Notes under the pieces: model-generated
The model's database searches: none
Told to the model about the DNA's origin: nothing
Seen by the model: the letters and a program-made list of their open reading frames with translations, nothing else
Part shown: positions 19,195-27,491 of the stretch, piece after piece
Layout of the letters: every line of letters begins with the position of its first letter
Numbering within the stretch: position 1 is the stretch's first letter
Translations under genes and position numbers: made by a program
Source: Lachnospiraceae bacterium Zagget3
GTDB lineage: Bacteria; Bacillota_A; Clostridia; Lachnospirales; Lachnospiraceae
Reading direction: 5' to 3'
NCBI GenBank assembly: GCA_001941025.1
Contig: MSHE01000032.1
Location: 124,001-188,000 of the forward strand
Length of the DNA stretch: 64,000 nucleotides

Positions 19195-20246
19195 AGACAG
19201 AGGCTGGTCGGCTCATCGATGAGCACCGGCTTTGCCGACATCAGGAAATACTGCTCCTTGTAGTTGACTTGGTACACGGTCACCGTTCCGGTGTTTAACC
19301 CCAGCACCACAAAGTGCTTGCTGTCCGGCAGTGCCGCGACGGTTCTCGGAAATTCGCCGCTGAGCGAGGCGCTGCAGTTGAGCGCGAGTTCCCCCGTCTT
19401 TTTATTCACATCATAGACTACCACCGTATTCGTCACCGTATTGCTCACGAGCAGATGCTTTCCGTCAGGCATCATGTCCATGCCGTAGGAAGCCGGTTTG
19501 CGGCTGCTGTCCTTCGCGACCGTCGAGATTTTCTGGATCGGCTCAAGGATCGCGCGGTCATCACTGGGTATCTCCTCCGGGATCCGATACACACAGACAT
19601 GGTTCGTCTGTTCACAGAGCACATAGACATACTTTCCCTGCCCGTCCACGCGGATCACACGCGGCGCGCTGTCCAGCTCACACCGGAGCACCCCGCGCCT
19701 AGAAAGTTTTCCGGTCTGCGCGTCAAATTCGTAGCCCATCACCTGATCCAATCCGTTGTCCACCGCAAAGATACCCTTCGCGTCCGGTGTCAGAGCCACG
19801 CAGGTGATACGCGGCATGCGTTTGATTCCCGCGTTGTCCTCTCCCATTCCCTGATGAAACAGGCCATCCGCGATCTCCCCGATCGATCCGTCTTCCTTTA
19901 ATTGCATCACGGAAAGTCTTCCGTCGTAATCGCCCGCCACAAAGAGAAAATGGTCATCCGGATCCGTCTCGAGCCAGCATCCGCGCATTCCGCCCGTCCA
20001 CTGCGTGTTGATAAATTCCAGATCTCCATCCGGCAGGATACGGTAGGCGTTGACACCCTGATCCGTCGTGCTGTAGAGAAACTTTCCGTTCTTGGAGACG
20101 CGCAGATCCGAGGGGTTTTCCGCCGATATCACGCCACGTTCCGTAAATTGATTTTTCTCCGCGTCAAAATCCAATATGTGGATCCCATCACTGGAACCCT
20201 TTGTAAACGTGCCGATGTAGGCCACATAGCGATCACTGCCCATCAC
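19182..20246 (-). CDS. Lactonase-family beta-propeller protein
   Basis: A 354-residue member of the lactonase (6-phosphogluconolactonase, YbhE-like) family. It starts RYVAYIGTFTKGSSDGIHILDFD and shows repeated blade segments such as GKFLYSTTDQGVNAYRI, DDHFLFVAGDYDGRLSVMQL and GKHLLVSNTVTNTVVVYDV. No signal peptide. It may hydrolyse a sugar lactone, but many members are uncharacterised. Its ATG overlaps the stop of the U32 gene as ATGA, so the two are coupled. Its 3' end overlaps aroC on the other strand. Confidence 0.85.
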   Translation of the reverse strand: MMGSDRYVAYIGTFTKGSSDGIHILDFDAEKNQFTERGVISAENPSDLRVSKNGKFLYSTTDQGVNAYRILPDGDLEFINTQWTGGMRGCWLETDPDDHFLFVAGDYDGRLSVMQLKEDGSIGEIADGLFHQGMGEDNAGIKRMPRITCVALTPDAKGIFAVDNGLDQVMGYEFDAQTGKLSRRGVLRCELDSAPRVIRVDGQGKYVYVLCEQTNHVCVYRIPEEIPSDDRAILEPIQKISTVAKDSSRKPASYGMDMMPDGKHLLVSNTVTNTVVVYDVNKKTGELALNCSASLSGEFPRTVAALPDSKHFVVLGLNTGTVTVYQVNYKEQYFLMSAKPVLIDEPTSLCLHPL

Positions 20247-21475
20247 GAGTCCTCCTCCCGTCGCAGCAGGACATCATACGGATCCGCTTCCTGTCCCAGA
20301 TCAAGAAACAGCACCTGCTTCGGATGCGGCGCGCTGGAGAGTTCCTCCCCTTCCTCGCTGCGGATACCGCGTACCTGCGCTTCGATATTTTCTCCGTTCT
20401 GTTTTACGATCTCGATCGTCTCCCCGACCGAAAATTTATTCTTCTGCTCCACGCGCACCGTGTTGTCCGGAAGCACTTCCGCGACAACGCCCAAAAACGT
20501 CGCTCCCTTTTCATAGGTGGAGCCTTCATAGATCTGCGCCGTCTCATCCGGCATACCGAAATAAAAGCCGGTGGAAAACTTGCGGTACGTGCCCGTGCGC
20601 ACCTGTTCGAGATACCAGTCCAACCGTTCCCGGTATCGTTCCGGATCCTCCACATAGTCGTCGATCGCCATGCGATAGGCGCGCGTCACCATCGCCACGT
20701 AGAGCGCGTTTTTCATGCGCCCCTCAACCTTGAAACTGTCAATTCCGCAATCCATCAATTCCGGAATGTGATCGATCATACACAGGTCGGTGGAGCTGAA
20801 AAGGAACGTGCCGCGCTCATTTTCGTACACCGGCAGGTATTCCCCCGGCCTGGTCTCCTCCGCGACCGCGTACTGCCAGCGGCAGGGATGCGTGCAGTCG
20901 CCGTGGTTCGCGTCGCGGCCGGTGAAATAATTGCTCAGCAGACAGCGCCCGGAATAAGAAACGCACATGGAACCGTGCACAAACGCCTCCAGTTCCAGGC
21001 CGCCGGGAATGTGCTCCCGGATCGCCTTGATCTCCTGGATGGAAAGGTCCCTTGCCAGGACGACGCGGGCAACTTTCTGGCGCTGCCAATACAGACACGC
21101 GGCAGAGTTGGTGAGGTTGGTCTGCGTACTGATATGAATGTCGATCCCCGGGAAGAAATCATCGATCATGGAATACACGCCGAGATCGGATACGATGAAC
21201 GCGTCCGGATTCATCGGGACCAGCTGCTCCAGATAGGATTGGATCTCCGGCAGATCCTCCTCCCGCGCGAAGATATTGACCGTGATATACACACGGACCC
21301 CATGCGCATGGGCATAGCCGATCCCCTCACGGATCTCGTCCATGGAAAAATTTTTCGCGTTTGCGCGAAGTCCGAATTCGTCACCGCCGATATAGACGGC
21401 GTCCGCGCCGAAGGCCACCGCGACGCGCAATGCCTCAAGACTTCCCGCCGGAATCAGCAATTCTGGTTTTTTCAT
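20243..21475 (-). CDS. U32 family peptidase / tRNA hydroxylation protein
   Basis: A 410-residue U32 protein (YrrO/TrhP-like). It opens ELLIPAGSLEALRVAVAFGADAVYIGG and has the family signature EAFVHGSMCVSYSGRCLLS near residues 163-181, with further cysteines in CTHPCRW. The C-terminal beta-barrel region is present (VVAEVLPDNTVRVEQKNKF). Related proteins are required for 5-hydroxyuridine at the tRNA wobble base, which fits a cluster of RNA-related genes (rnj, ruvX). The ATG at 21475 has an AGGAGG upstream. Confidence 0.92.
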   Translation of the reverse strand: MKKPELLIPAGSLEALRVAVAFGADAVYIGGDEFGLRANAKNFSMDEIREGIGYAHAHGVRVYITVNIFAREEDLPEIQSYLEQLVPMNPDAFIVSDLGVYSMIDDFFPGIDIHISTQTNLTNSAACLYWQRQKVARVVLARDLSIQEIKAIREHIPGGLELEAFVHGSMCVSYSGRCLLSNYFTGRDANHGDCTHPCRWQYAVAEETRPGEYLPVYENERGTFLFSSTDLCMIDHIPELMDCGIDSFKVEGRMKNALYVAMVTRAYRMAIDDYVEDPERYRERLDWYLEQVRTGTYRKFSTGFYFGMPDETAQIYEGSTYEKGATFLGVVAEVLPDNTVRVEQKNKFSVGETIEIVKQNGENIEAQVRGIRSEEGEELSSAPHPKQVLFLDLGQEADPYDVLLRREEDS

Positions 21476-21496
21476 ATCGCATGTAACCTCCTGCCG

Positions 21497-21838
21497 TCAG
21501 ACATCATCCGAAAGGGGGAAAAAGTCGAGCGCGCCGACCACCTCGGCGTCGATCCTCTGTACGACCTTGCACAAGCCCGCTTCCGCTTTGAGATAAGCCT
21601 GCATGACCGGATCCTGGAAGACATCCTGATAGTCCTCACCCAGACGATCCATCTCCGAAAACAGATCGATCTCTTCCCCCGCGTTTTGCACGCGATAGTT
21701 TGCCTGTCGATACTCCTGTACCCGGGCTTCTTTCTCTGGATATTTTTTCAACTCTTCGCATGCCTCATGGTATGTTTTCAATTCGGGACACTGTTTCAAT
21801 GCCTCGATCAGTTGGTCCAACGCTTCGTTCAATTCCAT
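21497..21838 (-). CDS. YlbF/YmcA family protein
   Basis: A 113-residue helical, charged protein of the YlbF family (MELNEALDQLIEALKQCPELKTYHEACEELKK opens it). In B. subtilis YlbF, YmcA and YaaT form a complex that assists RNase Y. Here it lies 12 nt downstream of RNase J and 21 nt upstream of the U32 gene, so a role with RNA decay is plausible but inferred. Confidence 0.85.
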   Translation of the reverse strand: MELNEALDQLIEALKQCPELKTYHEACEELKKYPEKEARVQEYRQANYRVQNAGEEIDLFSEMDRLGEDYQDVFQDPVMQAYLKAEAGLCKVVQRIDAEVVGALDFFPLSDDV

Positions 21839-21850
21839 TCTTTCTCCCTT

Positions 21851-23506
21851 CTATACTTCCATAACGATCGGCATCAGCATGGGACGGCGTTTCGTCTTTT
21901 TCCATATAAACTCGCCGAGGGTGTCCTTGATCTCGTTTTTGATCCTTCCCCAATCGGTAACGCCCTGTGCCGCAAGCGCGTCGACGACGTCGCTGGCGAC
22001 CTCCTGCGCCTCCACCATCAGATCCTCCGAATCGCGGACATACACAAAGCCGCGCGAGACGATGTCGGGACCGGAAAGGACCTGTCCGGAGCCGGCCTCC
22101 AGAGTCAGGACGACGATCATGACGCCGTCTTCCGCCAGACGCTGCCGGTCGCGCATCACGACGTTTCCGACGTCACCGATTCCCAGACCATCCACAAACA
22201 CCGAGCCAGCCGGCACTTTGTCGACCACTTCCGCGCTGTCCTCATCGATCGCCAGGACATCGCCGGAGGAGAGCATCAGGATCCGCTCGTTCGGGATGCC
22301 AAGCTCTTTCGCGATCTGTGCCTGCGCTTTCCGATGGCGGAACTCGCCGTGGACCGGGATCGAGTACTTCGGCTGCAGAAGGGAATAGATCAGCTTGATC
22401 TCCTCCTGGCACGCATGGCCGGATACGTGGGTATCCTGGAAGATGACATCCGCGCTCTTTGTATACAGTTCGTTGATGATCTTCGATACGGCCTTTTCAT
22501 TGCCCGGGATCGGGTTCGAGGAAAACACGATCAGGTCGTTCGGCGTGATCTTCACCTTTTTGTGCGTTCCGTTTGCCATCCGGGACAGCGCGGCCAGCGG
22601 TTCCCCCTGGCTGCCCGTCGTGATAAGCACCATCCTGTCGTCCGGGAAATCCTTCATCTGTTCCACATCGATCAGTGTGTGGCTCGGAATGCGCAGATAT
22701 CCGAGTTCCTCGGCGATCGAGATCACGTTTTCCATGCTGCGCCCCTCTATGACCACCTTGCGGCCAAACTTGTAGGCGGTGTTGATGATCTGCTGTACGC
22801 GGTCCACGTTGGAGGCGAATGTCGCGATGATGATCCGCTGCTTCGTGTGATCGGAAAAGATATTCTCAAACGTCCGCCCCACGACACTCTCCGTCATGGT
22901 AAAGCCGGGGCGTTCCGCGTTCGTGCTGTCACACATAAGCGCCAGCACACCCTTTTTCCCGAGCTCTCCGAAGCGCTGCAGGTCGATGGCATCGCCGTAG
23001 ACCGGCGTGTAATCCACCTTGAAATCTCCCGTATGGACAATGACGCCCACATCGGTATAGATCGCCAAAGCCGCCGCGTCCTGAATGCTGTGATTCGTCT
23101 TGATAAACTCGACGCGGAAATCGCCAATGTTGATATGCTGCCCATAGGTTACGATCTTCCGCTTCACGGTATCCAAGAGGTTGTGCTCCTCGAGTTTGTG
23201 CTCGATCAGAGCCATCGTCAGCCGCGTCGCGTAGATCGGCGCGTTGACTTCCAGAAGCACATAGGGAATCGCCCCGATATGATCCTCATGTCCGTGTGTG
23301 ATAAAAAATGCCTTCAGGCGATCCGCGTTGTCCTGAAGATAGGTGATCACCGGCACACACAGATCAATGCCGTACATGTCGTCTTCGGGAAACGCCAGAC
23401 CGCAGTCCACAACAATAATACTGTCCTTGTATTCAAAGGCAGTAATATTCATCCCGATGGATTCCAAACCTCCCAACGGGATGATCTTTAATTTTTCACT
23501 TTCCAT
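21851..23506 (-). CDS. rnj: Ribonuclease J
   Basis: Metallo-beta-lactamase/beta-CASP endo- and 5'-exoribonuclease of mRNA decay and rRNA processing. It has 551 residues. The zinc motif HGHEDH is at 71-76; GLGIGDVGNVVMRDRQRL and SRGFVYVRDSEDLM mark the C-terminal half. The ATG at 23506 follows DUF1292 by 25 nt. It is the only RNase J copy in the window, so assignment to J1 or J2 is not possible. Confidence 0.96.
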   Translation of the reverse strand: MESEKLKIIPLGGLESIGMNITAFEYKDSIIVVDCGLAFPEDDMYGIDLCVPVITYLQDNADRLKAFFITHGHEDHIGAIPYVLLEVNAPIYATRLTMALIEHKLEEHNLLDTVKRKIVTYGQHINIGDFRVEFIKTNHSIQDAAALAIYTDVGVIVHTGDFKVDYTPVYGDAIDLQRFGELGKKGVLALMCDSTNAERPGFTMTESVVGRTFENIFSDHTKQRIIIATFASNVDRVQQIINTAYKFGRKVVIEGRSMENVISIAEELGYLRIPSHTLIDVEQMKDFPDDRMVLITTGSQGEPLAALSRMANGTHKKVKITPNDLIVFSSNPIPGNEKAVSKIINELYTKSADVIFQDTHVSGHACQEEIKLIYSLLQPKYSIPVHGEFRHRKAQAQIAKELGIPNERILMLSSGDVLAIDEDSAEVVDKVPAGSVFVDGLGIGDVGNVVMRDRQRLAEDGVMIVVLTLEAGSGQVLSGPDIVSRGFVYVRDSEDLMVEAQEVASDVVDALAAQGVTDWGRIKNEIKDTLGEFIWKKTKRRPMLMPIVMEV

Positions 23507-23531
23507 AATACTGTTTTAAAAAACCTCCGTT

Positions 23532-23798
23532 CTAGTCACAGTCGATGTCGACGTCCTCCATCAGTTCCTCAAAGACTTTCGCGATCGCCCGGATCTCCTC
23601 ATCGTCTTCTACCACCTCATAGAGCACATCGTCATCGTCCGTCTGTATTTCACGCAAAATGTACGCGAACGCTTCCTCCTCGTCTCCGGCCTCCTCGGCC
23701 ACGAGCAGGTAAGTGACTCCCGCGATACATGTCTGTTCCAACACAAAAAACTGGATCTCCTCGTCCGTGTCAGGATCCGTAAAAATAATTTTTTCCAT
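23532..23798 (-). CDS. DUF1292 family protein
   Basis: An 88-residue very acidic protein (YrzB-like) of unknown function. The pattern TDPDTDEEIQFFVLEQTCIAGVTYLLVAE is typical of DUF1292. It sits 5 nt after ruvX, the same order as yrzL-yrrK-yrzB in B. subtilis. The ribosome site lies inside the ruvX 3' end. Confidence 0.9.
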   Translation of the reverse strand: MEKIIFTDPDTDEEIQFFVLEQTCIAGVTYLLVAEEAGDEEEAFAYILREIQTDDDDVLYEVVEDDEEIRAIAKVFEELMEDVDIDCD

Positions 23799-23803
23799 CT
23801 TTT

Positions 23804-24250
23804 TTATTGGTTCTCCTTTTCCGCAAATGTATTTTCCGGCGAGTCCAGATATCCCTGCAGGATAAAGACTGCCGCCAACTTATCCACATATTCCCCTCTG
23901 TCTTCCGGGCGGATCCCGCTCTCCTCCATCGTACGGTCCGCCATGACCGTGGTCAGACGCTCATCCCAGAGCAGGATCGGCAGGCCCGTCCGGCGCACGA
24001 GCATATCCCGAAACTCCAGCGTGCGCTCGCACCGTTCGCCTTCCGTATTGTTTAAATGCTTGGGATATCCGAGAACGATCTGTCCGACCTCATATTCCCC
24101 AATCAGCTCCTCAATACGCGCCATCGTCTGCCGGAGCTTGGTTGGGGACTTCCTGCGTATGATTTCCACCCCCTGCGCAGTAACAAACAAAGGGTCGCTC
24201 ACTGCAACCCCCACTGTCTTGGAACCGAAATCAAGGCCCATGATCCTCAT
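23804..24250 (-). CDS. ruvX: Holliday junction resolvase-like RuvX (YqgF)
   Basis: A 148-residue RNase H-fold protein acting on Holliday junctions and/or 16S rRNA 5'-end processing. [16 protein letters not shown] (residues 5-20) carries the first catalytic Asp; [15 protein letters not shown] carries the second acidic motif; [14 protein letters not shown] the last. It sits between ireB and DUF1292, the standard gene order. The ATG at 24250 is preferred. Confidence 0.95.
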   Translation of the reverse strand: MRIMGLDFGSKTVGVAVSDPLFVTAQGVEIIRRKSPTKLRQTMARIEELIGEYEVGQIVLGYPKHLNNTEGERCERTLEFRDMLVRRTGLPILLWDERLTTVMADRTMEESGIRPEDRGEYVDKLAAVFILQGYLDSPENTFAEKENQ

Positions 24251-24260
24251 ATCCGTTCCT

Positions 24261-24524
24261 CTATTCCCAGCCGTGCCGTTTCGCGTAATCGTTTAAGACT
24301 TCCTCTACCAGCTCGTCCCGCTCCACTCGCATGATCAGGCTTCGGGCGTTGTTGTGACTCGTGATGTATGTGGGGTCGCCCGACATGATGTAGCCGACGA
24401 TCTGGTTGACGGGATTGTAGCCCTTCTCGAGCATCGCTTTGTAGACGATCTCCAGGATCTCTCCCACTTTCAGCTCCGTCGCCTTGTCCACTTTAAAATA
24501 TTGTGTTTGATCCAAATGATCCAT
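24261..24524 (-). CDS. ireB: IreB family regulatory phosphoprotein
   Basis: An 87-residue protein of the IreB (formerly DUF965, YrzL) family. In enterococci it is a target of the IreK kinase and affects cephalosporin resistance. [42 protein letters not shown] is highly typical. First gene of the ireB-ruvX-DUF1292-rnj-ylbF-U32-lactonase run. Confidence 0.95.
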   Translation of the reverse strand: MDHLDQTQYFKVDKATELKVGEILEIVYKAMLEKGYNPVNQIVGYIMSGDPTYITSHNNARSLIMRVERDELVEEVLNDYAKRHGWE

Positions 24525-24568
24525 AAAGCAGCCTCTTCGTATGGAAAAAGTTATATCCCAGCCTCATT

Positions 24569-25912
24569 TTATACTATAAAACGGGAAAATTCAACCGTCA
24601 TTATCTCGTTTCGGAGAGATTTTTCCGTGTGGTAAGCGGTTTTTACATATTCCGGCGTAAACCCCACATAGTAGGATACCCCGCCGCGGGAAACCGGCTC
24701 CTCGAACAGCACTTCCACGCGCCGCCCCTCATACCAGCCTTCAAATGCCTCCTTTTGCTCCTTCGCGAGCGCGAGAAGCGCACGGCTGCGCTCCTGTTTG
24801 ACCAATTCCTCCACCTGTCCGTCCATCCCGGCGGCCGCCGTCCCCTCCCGGCGGGAGTAAGGAAACACATGGATGGCGGCAAAAGCCGCACGCCGGGCAA
24901 AGTCAAGGGTCTCGTCGAACTCGCCTTCCGTCTCGCCCGGAAAGCCGACAATGATGTCCGTCGTGATGGCCGGATGCTCATACCGGCCTCGCAAAAGCGC
25001 GCACTTTTCCAGATATTCCGCCGTCGTATAATCCCGGTTCATCCGCGAAAGGACCGTATCACTGCCGCTCTGCAAGGACAGATGAAAATGAGGGCACACC
25101 TTGTCCGCGTGGGCGAGTTCCCGTACAAACTCTTCCGTAATGATCCCGGGCTCCAGGGAACCGAGCCGGATCCGCCGGATGCCGTTTATCTCCTGGATCC
25201 GCCGGATCAGATCCGTTAAGGGGACCCCGTTGTCCAGCCCGTAAGAGCTCACATGGATCCCGGTCAATACGATCTCCCGATAGCCGTTTTCGGACAGCGA
25301 TCGCACTTCGGCGAGTACCTGCCCCGGATCGCGGCTGCGCGCGCGGCCACGCGCGTAGGGGATGACACAGTAGCTGCAGAACCGGTTGCACCCGTCCTGT
25401 ATCTTGACAAACGCGCGCGTGTGATCGGCCGGGCGCGGGACGGACAGCTCCTCATAGGGCTGATCCGGCGCGTTGATGTCCGTAACGCACGTCCGGCAGG
25501 ACTCCCCCGGCTCCGATGTGCGGCTTTGGGCGGTGTTTCCGCCCGCGAGCGCGCTTTCGTATTCTTCGAGAAGAGAAACCAGGCGGTGCTTTTCGTTGTT
25601 GCCGACTATAATGTCGACGGCAGGGTCCGCCGCCGTCTTCTCCGGGAACACCTGGGCATAGCAGCCCACGGCCGCGACGATGGCATCCGGGTTGGCCTTG
25701 CGCGCCCGGTGCAGCATCTGCCGCGATTTTTTGTCCGCGATGTTCGTCACGGTACAGGTGTTGATGACATAGACATCCGCCGGCTCCGGAAACGGGACGA
25801 TCTCGTAACCCGCGTCGGCAAGCATCTGCCGCATGGCTTCCGTTTCATAGGCGTTTACTTTGCACCCCAGATTGTGGAGCGCGGCTGTTTTTCTCGTTTG
25901 TTCCATCGACAT
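24569..25912 (-). CDS. mtaB: tRNA threonylcarbamoyladenosine methylthiotransferase MtaB
   Basis: Radical SAM enzyme that adds a methylthio group to t6A37 in tRNA. It has 447 residues. The N-terminal UPF0004 domain begins LGCKVNAYETEAM (15-27) with later Cys in INTCTVTN and VGCYAQ. The radical-SAM cluster is CNRFCSYCVIPYARG. A C-terminal TRAM region follows. The LGCKVN start separates it from MiaB and RimO. The start at 25912 has only a poor ribosome site; the ATG two codons later is an alternative. Confidence 0.93.
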   Translation of the reverse strand: MSMEQTRKTAALHNLGCKVNAYETEAMRQMLADAGYEIVPFPEPADVYVINTCTVTNIADKKSRQMLHRARKANPDAIVAAVGCYAQVFPEKTAADPAVDIIVGNNEKHRLVSLLEEYESALAGGNTAQSRTSEPGESCRTCVTDINAPDQPYEELSVPRPADHTRAFVKIQDGCNRFCSYCVIPYARGRARSRDPGQVLAEVRSLSENGYREIVLTGIHVSSYGLDNGVPLTDLIRRIQEINGIRRIRLGSLEPGIITEEFVRELAHADKVCPHFHLSLQSGSDTVLSRMNRDYTTAEYLEKCALLRGRYEHPAITTDIIVGFPGETEGEFDETLDFARRAAFAAIHVFPYSRREGTAAAGMDGQVEELVKQERSRALLALAKEQKEAFEGWYEGRRVEVLFEEPVSRGGVSYYVGFTPEYVKTAYHTEKSLRNEIMTVEFSRFIV

Positions 25913-25944
25913 ATTGTACGTTTTCGGGATCCGCCGTCCGCCGG

Positions 25945-25973
25945 TTGACTTTCGGGGGAAATTCTAGTAGTAT
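25945..25973 (+). promoter_or_regulatory. Promoter of the HPr-like gene
   Basis: TTGACT (25945-25950), 17-nt spacer, TAGTAT (25968-25973), 48 nt before the start codon. Confidence 0.65.
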
Positions 25974-26021
25974 AACAACCGTGTTGTACGAAAACAGTGG
26001 ACTTTTTATGGGAGGCGTTGT

Positions 26022-26255
26022 ATGAAAAAAGTTCTTGTATCACTCAATTCCATTGAGAAGGTAAAGTCATTTGTTAAGGATATCACCGATTACGATTACG
26101 ACTTCGATTTGATCTCCGGCCGCTATGTCATCGACGCGAAGTCCATGCTCGGGATCTTCAGTCTGGATCTGTCCGAGCCGCTCGAACTGGTCATTCACGC
26201 GGACGACAAGACCGCCGATGAGATCCTGGTGAACCTGACCACCTATCTGGCATAA
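26022..26255 (+). CDS. HPr-family protein lacking the phospho-histidine
   Basis: A 77-residue protein with an HPr fold signature in its middle: YVIDAKSMLGIFSLDLSEPLEL matches the regulatory Ser46 region of HPr (KS-x-x-G). The active-site segment around His15 is replaced: the first 30 residues contain no histidine at all (NSIEKVKSFVKDITDYDYDF). It is therefore unlikely to carry phosphate in the PTS. It could be a Crh-like regulatory partner. ATG at 26022 with GGGAGG 6 nt upstream; own promoter and terminator, so it is monocistronic. Confidence 0.85.
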   Translation: MKKVLVSLNSIEKVKSFVKDITDYDYDFDLISGRYVIDAKSMLGIFSLDLSEPLELVIHADDKTADEILVNLTTYLA

Positions 26256-26273
26256 TGTAAGTATTTCAGAAAG

Positions 26274-26300
26274 GCATTGCCGCACGGCAGTGCTTTTTTT
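26274..26300 (+). terminator. Rho-independent terminator of the HPr-like gene
   Basis: Stem GCATTGCC/GGCAGTGC around GCAC, followed by seven T. It overlaps the 3' end of convergent thiI by a base or two. Confidence 0.85.
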
Positions 26301-27480
26301 ATGCCCGGACCTCTTCCACTTCCGCCGCGGCAATCGCCGTCTCGACCAGCGCTTCGATCTGCCCCTCCAGCTTCTTCTCCGAACGCCGGATCGCGTTCGC
26401 GTTCGGCTTCGTCACCGGGTGTTTCGCCACAAAGATCGTACAGCAGTCTTCATAGGGCAAAATGGAGGTCTCATAGGTGCCGATCCGCTCCGCGACCGAC
26501 ACGATATCGATCTTGTCATACGCGATGAGCGGCCGGTAAACCGGCATCGTGACGACTTCGTTCGTCGCCGCGAGGGACTTCATCGTCTGGCTGGCCACCT
26601 GCCCGATACTTTCACCGGTGATCAGACCGAGGCAGTCCTCCTCGTTCGCGAAATGTTCCGCGATCCGCATCATATAGCGCCGCATGATGATCGTCAGCTC
26701 ATCGTGCGGGCACGTGTCATAGATCGCCATTTGGATGTCGGTAAAGTTCACGACAAAGAGCTTGACCGGACCGCTGTAACGCGCCACGATCCGCGCTAAA
26801 TCCACGACTTTCTGTCGGGCCCGCTCGCTCGTGTACGGCGGCGCGTGAAAATAGACCGCGTTGATCTCGACGCCGCGCTTCGCGATCATATAACCGGCCA
26901 CGGGGCTGTCGATTCCTCCGGAGAGGAGGAGCATCGCTTTGCCCGCCGTTCCCACCGGCATGCCGCCGGGACCGGGGATCGATTCGGAATAGATGTTTAA
27001 CTTCGTGCGCAGTTCCACGTGCAGGCTGATCTCCGGCTCGTGGACATCCACACGCATCTGCGGATACGCGTCCAGGATCGCGTCGCCGAGCGCGATGTTG
27101 ATCTCCTGCGAGTTCATCGGAAACTCCTTGTCCGCGCGCTTGGTAAACACTTTAAAGCTCTTCTCTTTGTCCGGATAGACCGCGTCGATGTAGTCGAGGA
27201 CCGCCGACTCCAGATGCGCGTAGTCCGTCAACTCCACCTGCCACATCGGACAGATCGCAATGATGCCGAAGACGCGCGTTAAAGCCTCTATTGCCTCGTC
27301 GTAATCAAATTCGCCTTTTGCCTCCACGTAGACGCGGCCCCGCTCCGTACTGATGACAAAATCGCCGGGAACGGCCTGCATGGCCAGTTTGATCTGATGG
27401 ACGAGCGCGTCCTCAAAGAGATAGCGGTTCTTGCCCTTGATGCCGATCTCGCCGTATTTTATAAGAAACGCGCGGTACAT
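26299..27480 (-). CDS. thiI: tRNA 4-thiouridine synthetase ThiI
   Basis: Adenylates U8 of tRNA and inserts sulfur. It has 393 residues with ferredoxin-like and THUMP domains (about 1-165) and the PP-loop LLLSGGIDSPVAGY near residue 180. It lacks the C-terminal rhodanese domain, as in most Bacillota, so sulfur should come directly from a dedicated cysteine desulfurase, and such a gene lies 11 nt upstream. The ATG at 27480 has AGGAGG 7 nt upstream. Confidence 0.96.
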   Translation of the reverse strand: MYRAFLIKYGEIGIKGKNRYLFEDALVHQIKLAMQAVPGDFVISTERGRVYVEAKGEFDYDEAIEALTRVFGIIAICPMWQVELTDYAHLESAVLDYIDAVYPDKEKSFKVFTKRADKEFPMNSQEINIALGDAILDAYPQMRVDVHEPEISLHVELRTKLNIYSESIPGPGGMPVGTAGKAMLLLSGGIDSPVAGYMIAKRGVEINAVYFHAPPYTSERARQKVVDLARIVARYSGPVKLFVVNFTDIQMAIYDTCPHDELTIIMRRYMMRIAEHFANEEDCLGLITGESIGQVASQTMKSLAATNEVVTMPVYRPLIAYDKIDIVSVAERIGTYETSILPYEDCCTIFVAKHPVTKPNANAIRRSEKKLEGQIEALVETAIAAAEVEEVRA

Positions 27481-27491
27481 ATAGACGCCTC

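Noticed and set aside
20324..23491. 1055-codon plus-strand open frame
   Set aside because: It is antisense to the U32, ylbF and rnj genes, which are clearly real; the long frame follows from GC-rich third positions.
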